Assembly (NCBI RefSeq): GCF_037893015.1
Contig: NC_133661.1
Coordinates: forward strand, 187,572,809-187,636,808
DNA length: 64,000 bases
From: Macrotis lagotis
Lineage: Eukaryota > Chordata > Mammalia > Peramelemorphia > Peramelidae
Reading direction: 5' to 3'
The translations under genes were made by a program, and so were the position numbers. The notes under the pieces were generated by a model that saw only the letters and a program-made list of their open reading frames with translations, made no database searches and had not been told where the DNA came from. Below are positions 58,481-64,000 of the stretch, piece by piece; position 1 is the first letter of the stretch, and each line of letters opens with the position of its first letter.

Positions 58481-59180
58481 ATGACCATACTTAGATTCTA
58501 TGGAAAAAAATATATGACAGAAATTTTTTCAAAAATAATGATCCCATGTGAAAAAAAAGAAAATAAAAAAAGAAAATAAAAATCTTGTTTTTTTCTTTTT
58601 CTTCCCCTCCCCTCTTTGTATATTTGTACCTATATCTAATCTATTTTTATTGCTATGTTCATAGTTCTCTATTTGTACCCATTAGTATATCACTATATCT
58701 ATTTCTTTATCTCTGTAGCTATTCTTTTATCTCTATCATCTGTCTAATATAAATTTATATTTCTCAAAAATATATTAAAAATTATTTAATTTTAACCCTT
58801 TAAATAGTATTCTGAAAAGTTTCTTTTCTGTGTAATTTTTATTGTTTGAAGATATGACCCAAATGCTTCCCAGAAAACATGAGAAGGAAAGAAACATATA
58901 TTTACTGAAATTCTTGTGAAATTATGACTGTGCAATAACATTGACATTCAACCAGAATGCATGTACTATAAAAATAGTTTGTGTCTAAGATAGCTTTAAG
59001 GTCAAATAGACATTTGGATTTATTGTGAGATATCTAGGGTATGAATCCTGCCTTATCTGGTTACCTCTTGTTCAACCTTATCTAAAATACTTAATTTCTT
59101 CTATCTTGGTAGACCATGATAATATAAAAGGTTTTTAAAGTTCTAAATGCCTTCATGTCAGAATTATTTACCCAATTGTA
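58481..59180. other. Intergenic, no feature
   Basis: AT-rich; TATCTCTATC-type runs at about 58680-58745. Confidence 0.4.
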
Positions 59181-59182
59181 AG

Positions 59183-59220
59183 TAATAATAATAATAATGA
59201 TGATGATGATGATGATGATA
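59183..59220. repeat. (AAT)n(GAT)n compound microsatellite
   Basis: Five AAT units pass into seven or so GAT units. Confidence 0.9.
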
Positions 59221-59370
59221 GGTAGCATTTCCATAGTGCTTCAAAGTTTGCAAAGCACTTTGCAAAGCACATATCTCATTTTTCCTCACTAGTAGTTCCT
59301 ATTATTATCTCCTTTTTTATCTACAAAGAAACTGAAGCTGAGGGGGATTAAGTGGTATCTGAAAGAGAAG
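59221..59370 (-). mobile_element. MIR, antisense
   Basis: tagcatttccatagtgcttc, aagcactttgcaaagcacat, gaaactgaagctgagg. Confidence 0.7.
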
Positions 59371-59599
59371 ACTCTTCAGCTCCTCAAAGATGCACTATCC
59401 CATCAGCTTGATTTATATTCAATTTTAGTGACCTGGAATCTCAATTTCCTTAAGTATTTGCTTTACACAGGACATTGTATCACAGTTGGTGGGGACATAG
59501 GTAGAATCATTCTGAAATTGTATCTACATATGCATTACTCAAAATAAGCAAATTTATTAAACAAATAAAAACTGATGTAATTGAGTTTGATATTATATC

Positions 59600-59960
59600 A
59601 TAGGAGATTATATTGTTGTACTTGAAGTCAGGAAAAGTTGAGTTCAGCTCCTGACTCTAATACTTACTTTGTGACTATGGGCAAGTCCCTTAAACTTTAT
59701 GAACTTCACAGTTTCCTCATCTTTACATAAGTATCTGTGATTTCAGTAACATATCAAGGCAAATTTCAAGCCATCTCTCATTTATTGAAAAGATCTAGGG
59801 AGTTGAGGTGCATAGAAGCTAGGTAATCCTCAGTATGATTTGAACTCAGGTTTTGCTGACTCTAAGCCCAGTTCCCTGTCCACTATGGCACAGTACTTCT
59901 GTTTCTCATTTGTAAAATGGAGATAATACATGATATATTTTCTACATGACAGGGACATTG
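59600..59960. mobile_element. MIR pieces in both orientations
   Basis: 59630-59740 is sense (ctatgggcaagtcccttaaa, cagtttcctcatctttacat). 59790-59890 is antisense (gatttgaactcaggttttgc, tgtccactatggcac). 59905-59960 is sense again. Confidence 0.6.
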
Positions 59961-60387
59961 TGAGACCTATATACAATGCATACAAAGGGGTTTTGCAATC
60001 CTTAATGTACTATATAATAATCAACTATTATTTTTAGTGTGAAAACCAGTTCCTTGTTCACTAACTACTTGACTTAAAGGTCACATTGTTGGTTTACTAT
60101 TCTGTAGACAAAATGTAGACAAACCCTTCTTTGGGCTCATGGACCCTACACACAACTTGGGAGAGGGTGATAGGGAGAGAAAGTAACATATTAAACCTCA
60201 AGAAACAGACCCATAGATTCATGGATGGACTATCCCATTGCAGTCAGTGAGGTAAAGATGCTGCTGATTGCTTGAGTATATTTATGGTAGGGGTTGAATG
60301 AATTGATTCTGCCATCAGTAAAACATTTCATGGAACTGCTAGAGCTCTGGATTTCCTGTCCTAGTACAAATAAATGTGCACATACAC

Positions 60388-60388
<1 letters not shown>

Positions 60389-60436
<48 letters not shown>
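60389..60436. repeat. (AC)24 microsatellite
   Basis: Perfect dinucleotide run. Confidence 0.98.
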
Positions 60437-60439
<3 letters not shown>

Positions 60440-61300
60440 CAAAACTCCTTGAATTTGTTTCAGATAAGTGGCACATAAGTGGCATATAAATGGTCCTTGA
60501 TTACTTAAGTGTGAGCAGTTCTACAGAGGATTTCAGAATTTACATGAAATTCATTTCCCATTTCATTCACTCTTTGACCAAAAATAATGATTGGATTCTC
60601 CACTGTGACAAATGAAAATGCCCCCAGAGAAAATATGCCATATACTCATAGGCTTAACCAGAGGGAGCCTCAGATACCTCTGTATTTACACAATTCTATT
60701 TGCTATAAGGCCAAATCACCTTCTTTTTTTGGAGTATGAAAAAAGTACCTGAAGTCAAGAACTCCCTTTTTTTCTTTTTTTTACCCAGGGCTTCAGATTT
60801 CGTTATTGAGGTCTTCAAGCAAAGGAAGGATGAACTCTTGTGGGGATGGTTAGAAAGAATTCATGCTTCAAGGTGGAGGGTTACACTGGATTTAGAAGTC
60901 CCTCACAATTCTGAGGTTCTATTAGTCTATGATATATATTTTTTTCTGGGTGGAAAACTTGTATTTAATCTAATAATCAGACTAGAGAAAACAGTTTGGT
61001 ATGATGCTACCTCAGAGTTTTCTGGAGGAGGGAAGGATTATATGTATGATCTACTTTGTACCAAATCCCAGATCTCTACTTGTTGAGGGATGAATTAATT
61101 ATCTTCAGGAGGAGAATAGTGTCTAGGGACAACTTTGTTGCCATTTTGGGTTCCTCTTGAGAGCCTATTCCCTTTGAAATCTCAAGCAAAATCTTTAGTT
61201 TCTCCCTTGTTTCTAATCTAATAATTTTTGTGAAACAACTCCAGTTCTTTCTGTTTGATTTTTTCACGCTGATCCAAGAAGCAATCTATTACTTTACAAA
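60437..61300. other. Intergenic, no feature believed
   Basis: A 116-codon open frame (60736-61086) shows no domain or codon bias I trust. Confidence 0.4.
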
Positions 61301-61309
61301 TAATATATC

Positions 61310-61500
61310 ATTTGCATTTTGAAACAACTCTGAGCAATAGTTGCTATAACGGTAGCATTTTATTATTGAGGAAACTTAGACTGGTTAAGTGAATTGCCCA
61401 GGGCTATGTTTAGTAACTTAGAATATATTTGAGCTGCTAACTTCCTGACTTCACATCCCTTACTTTATCCATTGTACCACTTAGCTGCACTCATATTTGG
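61310..61500 (-). mobile_element. MIR, antisense
   Basis: gaaacttagactggttaagt, gaattgcccagggctatg, tccattgtaccacttagctg. Confidence 0.7.
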
Positions 61501-62245
61501 ATAAATCTGTGATCTCTTCCATTGGTGCGGATCATTATCTATTCTATCTCATTTTCAGGAAATCATAGTAGATTTAAAGAAGGGGGGGAAGGTGTGGAAG
61601 AGATTCCATGGAGAGTGGGATAGTGAGCTGAAAAGGCTGCTTGCCTACAAGGGTAAGCCTTATTTGATGTAAAATGGCCTGCACAGGACCTCATCTTCTT
61701 CCATGTTACCCCATCCCCATCCTAATTCCCAGGAATTAATGTTCTCTCTTTCCCCTGATTGATTACTTTGTACTTATTTGTGTAACATATCTCCCCAGTA
61801 TAATCTACTTTGAGAGTACAGACAGTTTTGACCTTAGAAAGTCTATTGTAAGATGAGTGATTCAGAAAAAAAAATCTAAAAAAAAAGTGATGAGCCATTC
61901 ACATTAAAGACCCAAAACTTTTTTTTAATGTGTGAAGATTTATTGATGTGAATAAATTAGTATTGACACATTTCAGAATATGGGGAATTTGTGTAGTGAC
62001 AGCATGACATAATAGAAAGAAAGATCTGGGTTTGAATCCTATGTCAGGTATTTGTTAGCTGTGTGATTCATGAATGTTATAAATGTCTCATGAATACTTA
62101 GTCCAGAGTGATTAATTTTTTTTTTATTAAAGAGCTTAATAAATAGCACACCTCTCTCAAGGGGAGAGGGGCACTGAATCCTGGAAATGTTAGATCTTAC
62201 ATGCACTTTGAAAGGCTTTGTCCTGCCCCTTTGTGCCAATTATTG
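61501..62245. other. Intergenic, no feature
   Basis: A short sense MIR trace at 62025-62075 (gggtttgaatcctatgtcag); otherwise nothing. Confidence 0.4.
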
Positions 62246-62249
62246 TCTG

Positions 62250-62877
62250 GGGTCACCAAGATACATTCATCCCCATATATTTTCCCCGCTCTGCTCATTA
62301 TATTAATGAATAAGAACAACTATTTCCTTGAGCTGGCACAAAGGAGAAGGATATAGACCCTAGGTTAGCTCAGAAATAGGTGGGGTAGACCTGACCTAAT
62401 CTCAGGTTTTGAACAGGTTGAAGCTGACTTTTGTCTTAACTCACATATCTGCCCATAGGCAACAATACAGGCAGACCTCAGACATTTTGTGTCCTGTCTC
62501 CTCTTTTCCAACCCACAGTTTCTACCTAGTTTCAGTCATGTAAGGGGGGAGGGATTTCCCCTTTTGCCCCTAGTTCTCAGATAATGGACAAGGCTGGACC
62601 TCTGCTTGGGGCAGGTATGCTCTCTCTGGCCAGTCATCTCTACCTGATTGTGTTTATCTTTGTGTCTCTGTCTCCCTCTCTCTGTCTCTGTCTCCCAAGC
62701 TTGCCTAGTCTTTTATTATTCATCCTGTCCTAAAGTGCTAGTTGCCTCTAATGGAGAAGGAAAAATTTTAACCTATTTACTTTGTAATAATTCATAATAA
62801 AATACTGAGCAGTTTTAAAATCCCAGAGAGCATGCCAATTCCTTTATCTTTCAGTAACCCTCGATTTCTATCTTTAA
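62250..62877 (+). repeat. Possible LTR with downstream primer site
   Basis: A GC-richer block with a pyrimidine-rich middle (tctgtctccctctctctgtc), an aataaa at about 62796, and a sharp change at 62877 to aattggtaacccccaaatcc, which has the look of a retroviral primer binding site. No partner LTR is visible, so the call is weak. Confidence 0.3.
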
Positions 62878-62944
62878 TTGGTAACCCCCAAATCCCAGAA
62901 GTAACAGCTGGAAGTCACTGATATCTTAAAGGCATCCACAGCAT

Positions 62945-62986
<42 letters not shown>
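62945..62986. repeat. (CAG)14 microsatellite
   Basis: Fourteen perfect CAG units. The minus-strand shadow is a poly-alanine run in a frame I do not think is a gene. Confidence 0.98.
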
Positions 62987-62987
<1 letters not shown>

Positions 62988-63539
62988 TATATCAGCTACA
63001 TTAGTTGCCATGAGAGGATAAGTAGTAAGGATCTGGGGGATCATGCTCCCCAAGAGTGGATTAGTTTCACAGAGGAAGACAAACAATTCAAATGAGTAGA
63101 GAGTGAGCTTTTAAAGGGGAATTTTGGGAAAAGTAGCAAAAGTTAGGGAAGGAGATGTAGGTGGTAGAGTGGGTAGCTCAGAGAGCAGAGATGAAGTAAT
63201 GAAGGATATGTTGATGAAGGACAGTAACTCAAAGACTTAGTCCTATTAGGTTAGGTTGGGGATCCATTGTTTTGTTGATAGGGGATTGTCCTTGTGAGGG
63301 AGGGGCAAGGTACTTCACTAAAAGTTCATTGATCTCATCTCAATAACTTGAACAATGGGATGGAGATAGGGGCATATGTTTCCTTGAGCACTGTTAGATG
63401 TAAGATATATGGTCAATAAAGAGGGAACAGATTAATTATAAAACTTATTTCTCTGTCTAACCTTTTCTCCATTTCAATATAATGTATATAAAGTGCTTTG
63501 CAAACCTTAAACAGTAATGTAAATGTTAGCCAGCAGTTT
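62987..63539. other. Purine-rich intergenic stretch
   Basis: No gene or named repeat recognised. Confidence 0.4.
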
Positions 63540-64000
63540 TTCCTATTTAGTATTTTATTTTTCTCATTACATGTAAAAACAATTTTAACATTTAGTTTTA
63601 ATACTTCAAGTTGCAAATTCTTGCCCTTCTTCCATCCCCACCCCACTTTTCTACTGAGAAGGCTAACCATTCAATATATATTATACATGTGTAGTCATAC
63701 AAAGAATTTACATATTAGTCACTTTGTGAAAGAAAACATAGATCAAAAAACCTCAAGAAAAATATTCCCCCTTCCCAACCCCTTACTTCAATTTGAATTC
63801 AGACACCATTAGTTCTTTCTTTGTGGACAGTATTTTTCATCATATGTCCTAGTAGTATTCCTGAGAATAGTTAAGTCATTCACAAAAGATCATTTTACAA
63901 TCTTATTGTTACTTTGTTTACAATACACTTTACTTTGTATCAATTTATATGTCTTTCCATATTTTTCTGAGAACATCTTGTTCATCATTTCTTAGTATTG
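63540..64000 (-). mobile_element. L1 3' end, antisense, running off the window
   Basis: Antisense marsupial L1 3'UTR and ORF2-end strings in order: attacatgtaaaaacaatttt, catacaaagaatttacatat, attagtcactttgtgaaaga, caccattagttctttctttg, agaacatcttgttcatcatt, tcttagtattg at the edge. The 3' end is at the left. It is a different subfamily from the L1s at 1362 and 31095. Confidence 0.8.

Noticed and set aside
60736-61086. 116-codon open frame
   Set aside because: Starts in a T-rich run, low-complexity beginning, no domain or conserved pattern.
62874-63086. Poly-alanine frame on the minus strand
   Set aside because: Produced by the CAG microsatellite; no gene context.
1-64000. CRISPR arrays, operons, bacterial or phage genes
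   Set aside because: None seen; all sequence is consistent with a mammalian chromosome.

Overview
The window looks like nuclear DNA of a marsupial. It is AT-rich, has very few genes, and is full of interspersed repeats. The commonest repeat is a tRNA-derived CORE-SINE of the marsupial WSINE1/MAR1 type, present in about 17 copies, many with clean target-site duplications. Also present are marsupial-type L1, an RTE/BovB LINE, an old CR1/L3 LINE, MIR elements, two broken class I-like endogenous retroviruses and several solo LTRs. I name the SINE family from memory; it suggests an Australian marsupial, with low confidence.

Two near-complete genes are visible. Both are on the minus strand and both are class II olfactory receptors of the OR11 family, closest in my memory to OR11G2. 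The gene at 56060-57001 is intact, with its ATG four bases after a good splice acceptor. The gene at 16049-17026 is open over its whole length, but the position of its start codon reads GTG. The two proteins align without gaps from that codon over 309 positions, with 218 identical by hand count (about 70%). A third receptor copy at 40736-40916 is a remnant that has lost about 800 bp of its coding exon.

Layout: 1-470 L1/HAL1 spacer fragment; 1362-5880 L1 with 5' region but no 3' end; 6273-8782 broken retrovirus; about 8985-17430 duplication copy A, carrying the first receptor; 17430-22937 MIR and SINE DNA, with a candidate upstream exon of the first receptor near 19932; 22938-29668 minus-strand broken retrovirus with a proline-type primer binding site; about 29815-41310 duplication copy B, swollen by later insertions and carrying the receptor remnant; 45349-46062 solo LTR; 46395-46925 CR1/L3 relic; 48290-49330 RTE LINE; 50018-52598 an L1-derived element with an ORF1 region but no ORF2, bounded by a perfect 15-bp target-site duplication; 56060-57001 second receptor; then MIRs, microsatellites and a minus-strand L1 3' end leaving the window.

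The picture is an olfactory receptor cluster growing by local duplication (an old one separating the two genes, and a younger 8-11 kb one giving copies A and B) and losing members, while retroelements fill the spaces. I see no new multi-gene system. The points most worth checking are the start-codon loss shared by both duplication copies, and the half-L1 element.
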